Assembly: GCA_934364795.1 (NCBI GenBank) | Contig: CAKRMK010000031.1 | Location: forward strand, 1-41,072 | Direction of reading: 5' to 3' | DNA: 41,072 bases | Origin: an uncultured Blautia sp. | GTDB taxonomy: Bacteria; Bacillota; Clostridia; Lachnospirales; Lachnospiraceae | Shown: positions 16,215 to 24,227 of the stretch, piece after piece | Layout of the letters: every line of letters starts with the position of its first letter | Position numbering within the stretch: the stretch's first letter is position 1 | Position numbers and translations under genes: made by a program | Notes under the pieces: model-generated | Told to the model about the DNA's origin: nothing | The model's input: only the letters and a program-made list of their open reading frames with translations | Database searches by the model: none

Positions 16215-17441
16215 ATGAACAAGAAAATGGACATCCACTGTGATGGAAAAAGACAGTATCAGTTTGTTGCAGACACTGCATACATCCGGGAGGCCGGGAC
16301 TGATGGAGAAAAAGCAGCTGCAAAATATATCAGCCAGGAGCTGGGAGAGGATTCCAGAATTGAGTTTTTCGAGTTTTCTGATTTTCAGGAAAAAGAAGCG
16401 GAATTTACTATCACAGAACCTTTTGAGAAAACTTATAAGGTCCGTGCCTATTTAAACGGAGCCCAGACTTCTGAAGCTGGTATTGCAGCACCATTTCTTT
16501 ATGTGGAAAAAGGAGACGATATCAGTCTTTTAAAAGCAAAAGGTTGTGTTGTACTACTCTGTGAGACTGTGCGTGAGGCAATGTGCCAGAAGCTTCTTCA
16601 GGCAGGTGTCCTTGGTTTTGTTACTGTCTGCGGAACTCCGTTAGATGAGGGAGAAGACAAAATCCCCCTTCAGTACAGACGAAAAGAGAGTACCCTTCCA
16701 GGGGCATCCATTCATTATATGGATGCTATGGAACTGCTTGAAAAAGGCGCATCCAGATGTATCCTGAAAATCCGTCAGGAGAAAGTTACCCGCAAATCTG
16801 CAAATGTGGCAGTCAGAATTACAGGCAGCAAATATCCAAAAGAGATTCTGACCGTAACAGCACATTATGATTCTGTACCAGAAGGCCCCGGAGCATATGA
16901 CAATATGGCAGCAGGAGCTATGGTAATGGAGGCATATCGCTTCTTTAAGGAGCATAAGCCTGCAAGAACAATTGAGTTTGTCTGGTTTGGCGCAGAGGAA
17001 AAAGGGCTTCTTGGAAGCCAGGCATATGCAAAGACACACAGCGAGGAAATTTCACAGCACTTTTTTAATCTGAATACAGACCTTGCCGGACAGCTGATCG
17101 GCGGAACAGTACTTGGAGTAACGGCAGATCCTACTGTGTGCACAGAGCTTCTGGAACTGATGGAAGCAAACCAGCTTGGTGTAACCATCAAAAATCAAGT
17201 GTGGGCAAGTGATTCCAATACTTTTGCATGGAAAGGAATCCCGGCACTTACAGTAAACCGTGACGGATTCGGAATGCACACCAGACATGACACTGTTCAG
17301 TGGATTTCTCCCTGGGCACTGGAAAGAGAAGCGAAAATACTGATTACTATGGCATGCTGGCTTGCAAATGAAGAAGAGCTGGCATTTGAAAAGACCATTC
17401 CGGATGAGATGGAAGAGGAACTGAAGCGGTATTTTAAATAA
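16215..17441 (+). CDS. M28 family metallopeptidase (aminopeptidase-type)
   Basis: 408 residues, 39 bases after the transglutaminase-fold gene. The two-zinc site of M28 is complete: His217 in TAHYDS, Asp229 in AYDNMAAG, Glu261-Glu262 in GAEEKGLLGS (catalytic base and ligand), Asp289 in NTDLAG and His358 in HTRHDT. A PA-like insert precedes the catalytic part (about 85-190). No signal peptide is present, so it should act in the cytoplasm, unlike many M28 enzymes. The family removes N-terminal amino acids or cleaves related amides such as glutaminyl peptides. The ribosome binding site (GGAAGGA) is somewhat far from the ATG. Co-transcription with the transglutaminase-fold protein suggests successive steps on one substrate. 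Confidence 0.9.
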   Translation: MNKKMDIHCDGKRQYQFVADTAYIREAGTDGEKAAAKYISQELGEDSRIEFFEFSDFQEKEAEFTITEPFEKTYKVRAYLNGAQTSEAGIAAPFLYVEKGDDISLLKAKGCVVLLCETVREAMCQKLLQAGVLGFVTVCGTPLDEGEDKIPLQYRRKESTLPGASIHYMDAMELLEKGASRCILKIRQEKVTRKSANVAVRITGSKYPKEILTVTAHYDSVPEGPGAYDNMAAGAMVMEAYRFFKEHKPARTIEFVWFGAEEKGLLGSQAYAKTHSEEISQHFFNLNTDLAGQLIGGTVLGVTADPTVCTELLELMEANQLGVTIKNQVWASDSNTFAWKGIPALTVNRDGFGMHTRHDTVQWISPWALEREAKILITMACWLANEEELAFEKTIPDEMEEELKRYFK

Positions 17442-17479
17442 AAATTTCATACTGGGAAAGTAAAGGCAGATAAACGGAT

Positions 17480-19306
17480 ATGGGAAGAACAGCAGAAATA
17501 ACAAAGGCTCAAAATAATATCTGGAAAAAATCCGGATATGAAAATAAATGTGAAGCCGGACATACAACTGGGGAGAGAGAAAGACATAAAATCAGTAATC
17601 CGAAGGTAGCAGTTACAAAGGCTAGAGCGTGCCCCCAAAATCATTCCCGCAATCTGCACGCCCCACTTTGCGGTATATTTCACCCAAATTCGGTTGTCGT
17701 AGTTAGCTTCCTGACCGGCTTTCTTGCACTGTTTCTTTTTTCTGTAATGATGCTGTTTCCCAATCTTTGCCAGGCATCAGGACAGGACATAAGACAGGAC
17801 ACAGAGCAGATTACAGAGCGGCCTACCGAACACAATCTGCAGTTCTTCTTTGAAAATGTCTGCGCCTCCTGCCACGAAGAAGATGATTTCTACGATTTGT
17901 TTAACCGTGTGATCACCAAAGAAGAAAAACAGAATCTTTCTTATGAAATCCGCACCTACAATGTGTTTCGCAGTGCGGATATGGAAGTTTACGAAAAAGA
18001 ACTTGAAAAAACAGGAAAAACAAAAGAACAGGCGCCTCTTCCGGTCCTTCTGGTGGACGGACAGTGGATTTTAGGATACGATACCATTGAGGCCCAGCTT
18101 CATGATGTACTGCTGGAGAATAAAGTAGTTGCTGATGAGGATGCTTCTGAAACTGATACATCAGGTGAAGCGCAAAGCGAAACTGTATCTGTCACCAGGC
18201 AGCTTCAGACCCTCCTTGACACAGAAGAGTTAAATTCACTTTCAAAAAAATCTCCTGTAATCCTTCTTTTTAGCACCTATTCCTGCACAGACTGCCAGTC
18301 TGCCAAAGAATATCTGGATGAGTTGCAAAAAGAGGTATCGTTTTCGGTTACAGAATTAAATGTAAGTGAAGGAAACAACCTGGAAATATTCAAAGCTCTT
18401 TTAACAAAAGCAGGGAGAAGCGACACAGAAGGCAAGGTTCCTGCTGTATTTGCGGGAAACCAGATGCTTCTTGGAAAAGAAGAGATCAGTTCCCAACTAA
18501 AAACACTGATCGCAGATGGAAAGGCTACTCTTGAAGAGCTGAAAAACAGCGTCAAGTCTCTTGAAGAAAACCAGGAAATCCAGAAAGTAAGCCTTCCGGT
18601 CATGTTTGGAGCCGGTCTTTTAGCCGGATTTAATCCATGCTCCATTTCCATGCTCCTTATGCTGTTTTCCATTTTGCTTACAGGACAGTCCTCAGTGTTG
18701 AAAAATGGAATCTTATATCTGGCAGGAAAATATGTAACCTACCTTGGAATCGGACTTATTTTCTGTCTGGCAGCAGCCAGCATTGATCAGCAGGTTCTAA
18801 ATCATTTCGGAAAAATTACAGGAATGATTATCGCAGTGCTTTTTATTGTGGCTTCTGTATTAAATTTTCTGGATTTTCGAAATGTACGCAAAGAAGAATA
18901 TGGAAAAATCCGTATGCAGCTTCCGGCCAGACTTCGCCGTTTCAACCATACACTTTTGAAGCATACGGCAAATATGGAAGGAATGTTCCTTAGCCTTTTG
19001 GTTCTGGGGCTTGGCGTAGCAATCTCTGTGGGAGAATTTTTCTGCACCGGACAGATTTATATGGCATCACTTCTCTATCTCATGAGAAATGGACGGGAGC
19101 AAATGATACAGCTGCTTGGAACTCTTATGGTATATGTTACAGCTATGAGCATACCTGCAGCGGTCATTCTGGCAGTTATTTATAAAACAAAGAAAACAGA
19201 ACGTGTGTCAGAATTTATGCTGGAGCATATGTCAGCCATCAAGCTGCTGAACGCGGTCTTATTCTTATCTTATGCAATTTACTTTATTGCAGACAGCATT
19301 CGGTAA
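17480..19306 (+). CDS. double-thioredoxin, CcdA/DsbD-like membrane disulfide reductase
   Basis: 608 residues as an open frame. After an odd basic N-terminus (1-72) comes a hydrophobic segment (VVVVSFLTGFLALFLFSVMML) acting as signal or anchor. Two thioredoxin-like domains follow, with CASC at 128-131 and CTDC at 269-272, then a six-helix CcdA-type domain with the paired cysteines Cys387 (GFNPCS) and Cys522 (GEFFCTGQ). DsbD/CcdA proteins move electrons across the membrane to reduce extracytoplasmic thiols. No in-frame Met occurs between 17480 and the anchor, the ribosome binding site is poor, and repeat copy C (17628-17702) is translated as residues about 50-75. The original 5' end may have been altered by that repeat. 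Same strand as the M28 gene, 38-base gap. Confidence 0.8.
   Translation: MGRTAEITKAQNNIWKKSGYENKCEAGHTTGERERHKISNPKVAVTKARACPQNHSRNLHAPLCGIFHPNSVVVVSFLTGFLALFLFSVMMLFPNLCQASGQDIRQDTEQITERPTEHNLQFFFENVCASCHEEDDFYDLFNRVITKEEKQNLSYEIRTYNVFRSADMEVYEKELEKTGKTKEQAPLPVLLVDGQWILGYDTIEAQLHDVLLENKVVADEDASETDTSGEAQSETVSVTRQLQTLLDTEELNSLSKKSPVILLFSTYSCTDCQSAKEYLDELQKEVSFSVTELNVSEGNNLEIFKALLTKAGRSDTEGKVPAVFAGNQMLLGKEEISSQLKTLIADGKATLEELKNSVKSLEENQEIQKVSLPVMFGAGLLAGFNPCSISMLLMLFSILLTGQSSVLKNGILYLAGKYVTYLGIGLIFCLAAASIDQQVLNHFGKITGMIIAVLFIVASVLNFLDFRNVRKEEYGKIRMQLPARLRRFNHTLLKHTANMEGMFLSLLVLGLGVAISVGEFFCTGQIYMASLLYLMRNGREQMIQLLGTLMVYVTAMSIPAAVILAVIYKTKKTERVSEFMLEHMSAIKLLNAVLFLSYAIYFIADSIR
17628..17702 (+). 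repeat. interspersed repeat copy C, inside a reading frame
   Basis: It begins GCGTGCCCCCAAAATCATTCC and continues into a 61-base stretch (17642-17702) that aligns without gaps to copy D at 11058-11118. It has no stop in the frame of the thioredoxin/CcdA gene and is read as part of that protein's N-terminus. Confidence 0.6.
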
Positions 19307-19580
19307 TGTCTTTAAGATCTGCATAGGAACACATAAGTGGGCCTGGAGCAGTGCCGGAAGTATTCTGCAGTTCCTGGAATAATTCGTGGGTAAGGCGCAC
19401 ACGCACTGCACCACGATGGATGTAACAAGGCTCCGGGTCGCTGAAGAAATAAATGCTTTTTTCAATGATTACGGAATCTTTCAATGGAATATCTTTTAGC
19501 AAGCCCTGATAGAGAACTCCGCTATTTCCCAAAATGATCACGGAAGGTAATGGAGCTTCAGACTTTTTTTTCTTAAACAT
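19284..19580 (-). CDS. small hypothetical protein, 98 aa, tail-to-tail overlap
   Basis: On the minus strand AAGGAG lies seven bases before ATG (MFKKKKSEAPLPSVIILGNSG), which makes this a credible gene. The sequence (VLYQGLLKDIPLKDSVIIEKSIYFFSDPEPCYIHRGAVRVRLTHELFQELQ) has the balance of a small soluble alpha/beta protein with no transmembrane segment; I do not recognise the family. Its last 23 bases overlap the end of the convergent thioredoxin/CcdA gene, and it is divergent from the AraC sensor gene, so it is probably separately transcribed. It contains a Cys pair near the C-terminus (ECCLQ). Confidence 0.65.
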   Translation of the reverse strand: MFKKKKSEAPLPSVIILGNSGVLYQGLLKDIPLKDSVIIEKSIYFFSDPEPCYIHRGAVRVRLTHELFQELQNTSGTAPGPLMCSYADLKDITECCLQ

Positions 19581-19717
19581 AATAAAAGGTCTCCTTTATA
19601 AACGCGCTAAGAGAGAGTAACTGCCTTTTGGGTATCTATGAATTTAAGTTTATGTTACTACAGGAAAGTGGGAAACGCAAGCGAATGGAAAAATTGACTG
19701 ATAAAGAGAAGAAATGT

Positions 19718-21973
19718 ATGAAAACAAAAAAACGTCGGATTTCCTGGAATCTGCTTTGCTGTTATCTGGTGATCCTTCTGGCACCCACTTTGTCAACGGT
19801 GTTGATTTACAATATGGCAAAAACAGCCATGACAGACAATCAGAAAGAACGGATCCAGAACAGTCTTTCACAGGTAAACACAGCTCTTGACCAGGAAATT
19901 CAGATGGCGCAGAATGTGGGTTACTATGTAAGCAGGGAAAAACGTCTTGTCAATTATCTTTCCGGAATGAGAGAGGGCACTGTGACGCAGCCTTTTTATG
20001 AGCAGTACACAGTTGCAAGTAACTATCCCAATTACAGTCTGACCAACCAGATCATAAAAAATGTATACATACTGGTTGCTGACAGTGACTATGTTATGCG
20101 TATTCCCCAGGTTTTGCCAAAAAATGACAGAGGAATTGCTACCTTGGGTGGTTTCCCATTATACAGCTATGAGCGTTTTCAGGAATTTTATGAAAACCAG
20201 GATCAGACAAAGAAAGTCTTTTATTATGAGGGAGAATCAGGAGAAGGAACTTTATTTCTTCCCTGCCAGCTGGTGTATCCGGGAATTCTGGATAACCAGT
20301 GTGCGATCATTGTAGAACTGGACTGGAACCGGATTGCAAAAATGATCCGACCGGTGCTTGGTGGAAATACCGGTGTTGTGGCACTTGTGGATTCTGACGG
20401 TGTTATGCTGGAAAAATACCAGGTGGATGAAAAGGGAGTTACCAAAACTTCCGGACGGAGCCTGGCTTTTGATCAGGTACAAAAAGAACTTGGATGGAAA
20501 AATGTGGAGACTTTTTCCATTAACTGTGGCTATAATGGCTGGAAACTGGCTGCTGTGGTGCCTTCCCAAGTATTGACACAGAGAATCGGACCGGTGCGCT
20601 ATATCAGTGTGGCAATCTGTGTAACCGCTATTATGGTTGGAATTATGATCTGCCTGTCTTACTGGTACAAACAGAAAAATATGGTTCAGGAATACTTTTC
20701 TCTTCAGGAGCGCATAAAAAAGACTGACGATAAAGTAGCTCATTTCTGGAAGGGCTTCGAAGGCTTTTTAAGTGAAGTGGATGATCTTCACAACATTGTG
20801 GAAAAGCAGGAAGTCATGCTTCAGGAGGCCTTTCTTAGAAAACTTCTGTATGGAAATTATGAATCAGAGGAAGAAATTCTGGAAGCAGCCACATCCGTGC
20901 ACATTGCACTGGATGATGGAAGCTTCTGTGTGGTAAATCTGGAGCTGGATGACCCGCTTCAGCAGGAAAATCCTGTAAATCCAAGCAGAGATATAATTCT
21001 TGGAATGGCCGATCAGCTGCTAAAGGATTGTATGCCCTGGTATATATGGAGATACCGTGTCAGTGAGCTTTCCAGTGTTTTTGTAATCCATGAGAAAACA
21101 GAAATAGACAGGGAAAAGCTGAAAAAAGATCTGGAAAATCTGAACTTTCAATTTCACAGCCAGCTACGGATAAAAGGTTTTATTGGCATAAGTGATACGG
21201 TAAAGGAGCCGGTGGAAATCGCCAGACAGTATGAGATTTCATCAAGAGTCTGCGAGTTTGCCAGATTCCAGGGAATCCGTATTCCTGTATTTCCAGAGGA
21301 TCTTCCAGGAGAAAAAATTCTGGAACAGCCGGTTTTCTTTACTATTGATATGGAAATGAAGCTGATCAGCCTGCTTAGAAGCGGAAATCTGGATCAGATT
21401 GAAGAAATGATCACACAGATACGTACCATGTATCTGTATCAGGGGATGGATCCGTATATTTACAGGCATACAGTGGAAACACTGCGTGGATGCGTATTTC
21501 GCAGCATCCCAGGGGAAAATGAGGAAGCGAAAGAGCGGAATCTTTCTTCTGCCGCAGCAAAAGCCAACAGTGCTGAAGAAATGTTCTGCGTTATGCGAAA
21601 GGTTGGCGTTTTCTGGGCTGATAGTGCAAAAGAGCGGGAAGAAGCCCAGCTTAATATTGATAAAGAAAAAATCGTGGCGTATATTGAAGAGCATTATGGC
21701 GATCCCTGCCTGAATCTTTCTGTGGTGGCAGAGTGGGCAGGAGAGCCGGAACGAAAGCTTTACAATGCTTTTAAGGGATGCTTTGGCGTGTCCTTCAGCA
21801 GTTATCTGGAGCAACTTCGCATTGCACATGCATGCGAGCTTCTGAAACAGGGCGTGGCAGTAAAAGATATTGCCACATCTGTCGGCTACTGCAGTGACTA
21901 TTCATTTCGAAGGGCATTTAAGCGTGCAGTAGGTGTACCGCCCAGCGATTACCGCAAGTGTCAGACTGTATAG
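19718..21973 (+). CDS. membrane-anchored AraC family sensor-regulator
   Basis: 751 residues from the chosen ATG (GAGAAG upstream); in-frame ATGs at 19628 and 19685 are alternatives. Two transmembrane helices (about 15-33, NLLCCYLVILLAPTLSTVLIY, and about 294-316, ISVAICVTAIMVGIMICL) flank an extracellular Cache-like sensor domain. A cytoplasmic linker with a regulatory region follows, then a C-terminal AraC double helix-turn-helix (last 100 residues, LSVVAEWAGEPERKLYNAFKGCFGVSFSSYLEQLRIAHACELLKQG ... SDYSFRRAFKRAVGVPPSDYRK). This architecture is common next to LplA/LplB-type sugar ABC transporter genes in Firmicutes, which it activates. It lies directly upstream of such an operon, separated by about 300 bases holding inverted repeats. 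Confidence 0.9.
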   Translation: MKTKKRRISWNLLCCYLVILLAPTLSTVLIYNMAKTAMTDNQKERIQNSLSQVNTALDQEIQMAQNVGYYVSREKRLVNYLSGMREGTVTQPFYEQYTVASNYPNYSLTNQIIKNVYILVADSDYVMRIPQVLPKNDRGIATLGGFPLYSYERFQEFYENQDQTKKVFYYEGESGEGTLFLPCQLVYPGILDNQCAIIVELDWNRIAKMIRPVLGGNTGVVALVDSDGVMLEKYQVDEKGVTKTSGRSLAFDQVQKELGWKNVETFSINCGYNGWKLAAVVPSQVLTQRIGPVRYISVAICVTAIMVGIMICLSYWYKQKNMVQEYFSLQERIKKTDDKVAHFWKGFEGFLSEVDDLHNIVEKQEVMLQEAFLRKLLYGNYESEEEILEAATSVHIALDDGSFCVVNLELDDPLQQENPVNPSRDIILGMADQLLKDCMPWYIWRYRVSELSSVFVIHEKTEIDREKLKKDLENLNFQFHSQLRIKGFIGISDTVKEPVEIARQYEISSRVCEFARFQGIRIPVFPEDLPGEKILEQPVFFTIDMEMKLISLLRSGNLDQIEEMITQIRTMYLYQGMDPYIYRHTVETLRGCVFRSIPGENEEAKERNLSSAAAKANSAEEMFCVMRKVGVFWADSAKEREEAQLNIDKEKIVAYIEEHYGDPCLNLSVVAEWAGEPERKLYNAFKGCFGVSFSSYLEQLRIAHACELLKQGVAVKDIATSVGYCSDYSFRRAFKRAVGVPPSDYRKCQTV

Positions 21974-21999
21974 AAGTACCGGACTGTGCAGAAGTACCG
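21964..21999 (+). repeat. 18-bp tandem duplication across a stop codon
   Basis: GACTGTATAGAAGTACCG (21964-21981) is repeated directly as GACTGTGCAGAAGTACCG (21982-21999) with two changes. The first copy contains the TAG stop of the AraC-type gene. Confidence 0.6.
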
Positions 22000-22110
22000 G
22001 TTAGATACCAATAAGAGCACGCTCTAAAGTGGCCAGTAACAGTGAATATGTTTCTGGCTGCTTTTTGTTCAAAAATGGCAAAAGAATTCAAAAAAACACC
22101 CGAAAACAAG

Positions 22111-22157
22111 GCAAAATAGCACATTTTGCAGAAATAGTATGCCAAAAACAAAATGTG
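22111..22157 (+). promoter_or_regulatory. nested inverted repeats upstream of the ABC operon
   Basis: CACATTTTG (22120-22128) pairs exactly with CAAAATGTG (22149-22157), and GCAAAAT (22111-22117) with ATTTTGC (22123-22129). They lie 120-165 bases before the solute-binding protein start and are candidates for the AraC activator site or a leader hairpin. The remainder of 21974-22276 has no gene; a TATAAA at about 22185 may be a -10. Confidence 0.4.
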
Positions 22158-22276
22158 TTTGGTGAAAAAATGCTTAGAATATGGTATAAATGAAGTAAGT
22201 TGTTGATGACAAATCAATTGCTGTCGAGGGAGACAAAAAAGTAAAATAAAAGGAAAAGAAAAAGGAGGCAAAACAA

Positions 22277-23941
22277 ATGAACAAGAAAAAAGTTTTATCA
22301 CTGGTACTTGCAGCTGCTATGACCCTTGGAATGGGTGCAACAAGCGTACTGGCAGATGATGTTGAGCTGAATCCAGGCGGAACCTATCCGGTAGTAAAAG
22401 ACGGAACACTGGATATGGATGCTTTCACAATGAGCATGCCAAACGTTGAGGATCTTCAGACAAACGATTTCTCCAACTATCTTGCAGATCTTACCGGAAT
22501 CAACATGACTTACATGACAGGTGGCCGTGATGACTGGGAAGACAAAATCAACATGATGCTTCAGTCTGGCGACTATCCGGACATCATCTTCGGTGTATCA
22601 CCTAACATTGCAAAATATGGTGTAAAAGAGGGTATGTTCATCGCTCTTGATGATTACCTTACAGAAGAAAATGTTCCGAACTATCTGAAAATGATGGAAC
22701 AGTACGGACTTGATATGACCCGTGAAGCTGATGGAAAAATTTATTCCTTAGCTGATATCAATGTTTGCTATCACTGCCAGTATGGTAGAAAAATGTGGGT
22801 AAACAAACGTTACCTGGATGAGATGGGCGTTGATATTCCTACAACAACACAGGAATTTTATGATGTATGCGAGAAATTCCTTGAGTACAAACCAAACGGT
22901 ATTGCTGTAGCTGGTGCAGCACAGGGCTGGTACAGCCGTATGCAGGACTGGCTGATGGATGCATTTACTTATATGCCTGCAAAATCCTACACACTTAATG
23001 TAAGAGATACTGTTGCAAGAGATAAAGATACAGACAAATCTATCTGTGTTGCCACAACAGACGGATACAAAGAAGGTCTGAAATTTATGAAGAGCCTGTA
23101 TGATCTGGGCGCTATCTATGATGGTGACTTCACACAGACTGCAGAGCAGATGAAAACTCTGATCAACCAGCCAGACGAGCCGGTACTGTTCTTCACACTT
23201 GGAACAATCTCCGATGGTATTGATGCTTCTACAAACCCAGACTTCTACAAAGATTATGTATGCATGGCTCCAATCGAAGGACCAGACGGAACAAGAATCG
23301 CATTCCAGACTCCAAACCCTGGTGTAAGCAGCGGTGCATTCGTTATCACAGATAAATGCGAAAACCCAGAAGCAGCTCTTCGTTGGGTAGACTTCTTCTA
23401 TGGCGAGACTGGTGACCTTATGTCACAGTATGGTGCTGATGAGGGAACAGACTGGGTTCTTAATCCAGAAGGAAAAGTTGGCTTAAACGGTGAGCCTGCA
23501 AAATATGAAGTACTGAACCTTTACACATCTGAAACACAGAACCATGACTGGCAGGATATCGGTATCCGTGTAGCTCCGGCAGATTATCGTCTTGGACAGG
23601 CTGTTGACCCGGATGTTGATGTAACAACTTCTGAAGGACTTGAGAAACTTCTCTATGATGCAAGTGCAGAGCTTTATGAGCCATATGCAGGAACAAGCAA
23701 CATCGAGCTGTACGATGAGCTGAAACTTACTGATGAAGAGACAAGCGATGTATCCGTTATCGCAGTTGAAATCGAAAAGATCATTGAGGAGTCCACTGTT
23801 GGATTTATCACTGGTGCTATGGATATCGACTCTGATTGGGACAGTTATGTTGATTCTATTGACAAAGCAGGTCTGTCTGATCTTCTTGCAATCTATGATA
23901 CAGCATACGAGCGCAGCGTAGGCAGCGACAGTGCAGAATAA
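22277..23941 (+). CDS. extracellular solute-binding protein of a CUT1/LplA-type ABC transporter
   Basis: 554 residues with AAAGGAGG before ATG. A signal peptide (MNKKKVLSLVLAAAMTLGMG ... VLA-DD, about 26 residues) leads to a family 1 solute-binding fold: DDWEDKINMMLQSGDYPDIIFG, MWVNKRYLDEMGVDIPTTTQEFYDVCEKF, NPGVSSGAFVITDKCENPEAALRWVDFFYG. The size and these motifs match the LplA/YtcQ group that binds oligosaccharides. Unusually, no lipobox cysteine is present: cleavage after Ala would release the protein unless it is tethered another way. It is the first gene of the transport operon; a terminator-like hairpin directly after it should make it more abundant than the permeases. Confidence 0.92.
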   Translation: MNKKKVLSLVLAAAMTLGMGATSVLADDVELNPGGTYPVVKDGTLDMDAFTMSMPNVEDLQTNDFSNYLADLTGINMTYMTGGRDDWEDKINMMLQSGDYPDIIFGVSPNIAKYGVKEGMFIALDDYLTEENVPNYLKMMEQYGLDMTREADGKIYSLADINVCYHCQYGRKMWVNKRYLDEMGVDIPTTTQEFYDVCEKFLEYKPNGIAVAGAAQGWYSRMQDWLMDAFTYMPAKSYTLNVRDTVARDKDTDKSICVATTDGYKEGLKFMKSLYDLGAIYDGDFTQTAEQMKTLINQPDEPVLFFTLGTISDGIDASTNPDFYKDYVCMAPIEGPDGTRIAFQTPNPGVSSGAFVITDKCENPEAALRWVDFFYGETGDLMSQYGADEGTDWVLNPEGKVGLNGEPAKYEVLNLYTSETQNHDWQDIGIRVAPADYRLGQAVDPDVDVTTSEGLEKLLYDASAELYEPYAGTSNIELYDELKLTDEETSDVSVIAVEIEKIIEESTVGFITGAMDIDSDWDSYVDSIDKAGLSDLLAIYDTAYERSVGSDSAE

Positions 23942-23988
23942 TAAGAAGACCGCAAAGGCAAAAATGCTTTTTCAGTAAAGTAAATAGA

Positions 23989-24017
23989 GGGCTGCTGCGT
24001 CAGTGCAGCAGCCCTTT
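23989..24017 (+). terminator. partial terminator between binding protein and permeases
   Basis: GGGCTGCTGC (23989-23998) pairs exactly with GCAGCAGCCC (24005-24014) around a 6-base loop, followed by TTTGACTT. The short T-run suggests partial termination, typical after solute-binding protein genes. Confidence 0.75.
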
Positions 24018-24050
24018 GACTTGCAAAGCAAAAGGTAACACGGATTTTAT

Positions 24051-24142
24051 AGAGCATGTTTGAAAGAAGCTGAAAATTGCATTAAAACAATTTGAATAAA
24101 ACAATTTTAAACTTTTACAGAAGCTTGTTTCAAACATGCTCT
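24051..24142. mobile_element. 92-bp MITE-like hairpin element
   Basis: The ends are 21-base terminal inverted repeats, AGAGCATGTTTGAAAGAAGC... and ...GCTTGTTTCAAACATGCTCT, with one mismatch. The interior has a further AAAATTG/CAATTTT pairing, so almost the whole element could fold on itself. It encodes nothing. It sits inside the ABC operon between the terminator hairpin and the first permease. A related end fragment occurs at 7849-7873. No clear target-site duplication is visible. Confidence 0.6.
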
Positions 24143-24227
24143 GAAATATCCGTCAGGTGAAACGCCAAAATAAATTTTTTAGTCTGTTATAAATTCAGAG
24201 GCGTTTTAAAGAAACAGGAGGAAAAAA

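Noticed and set aside
21242..21829. 195-codon minus-strand frame under the AraC sensor gene
   Set aside because: Shadow of the HTH and linker coding region; no ribosome binding site and no recognisable domain.
22010..22026. AGAGCACGCTCT palindrome considered as another MITE end
   Set aside because: Only the terminal AGAGC matches the 24051-24142 element; no TTTGAAA core follows.
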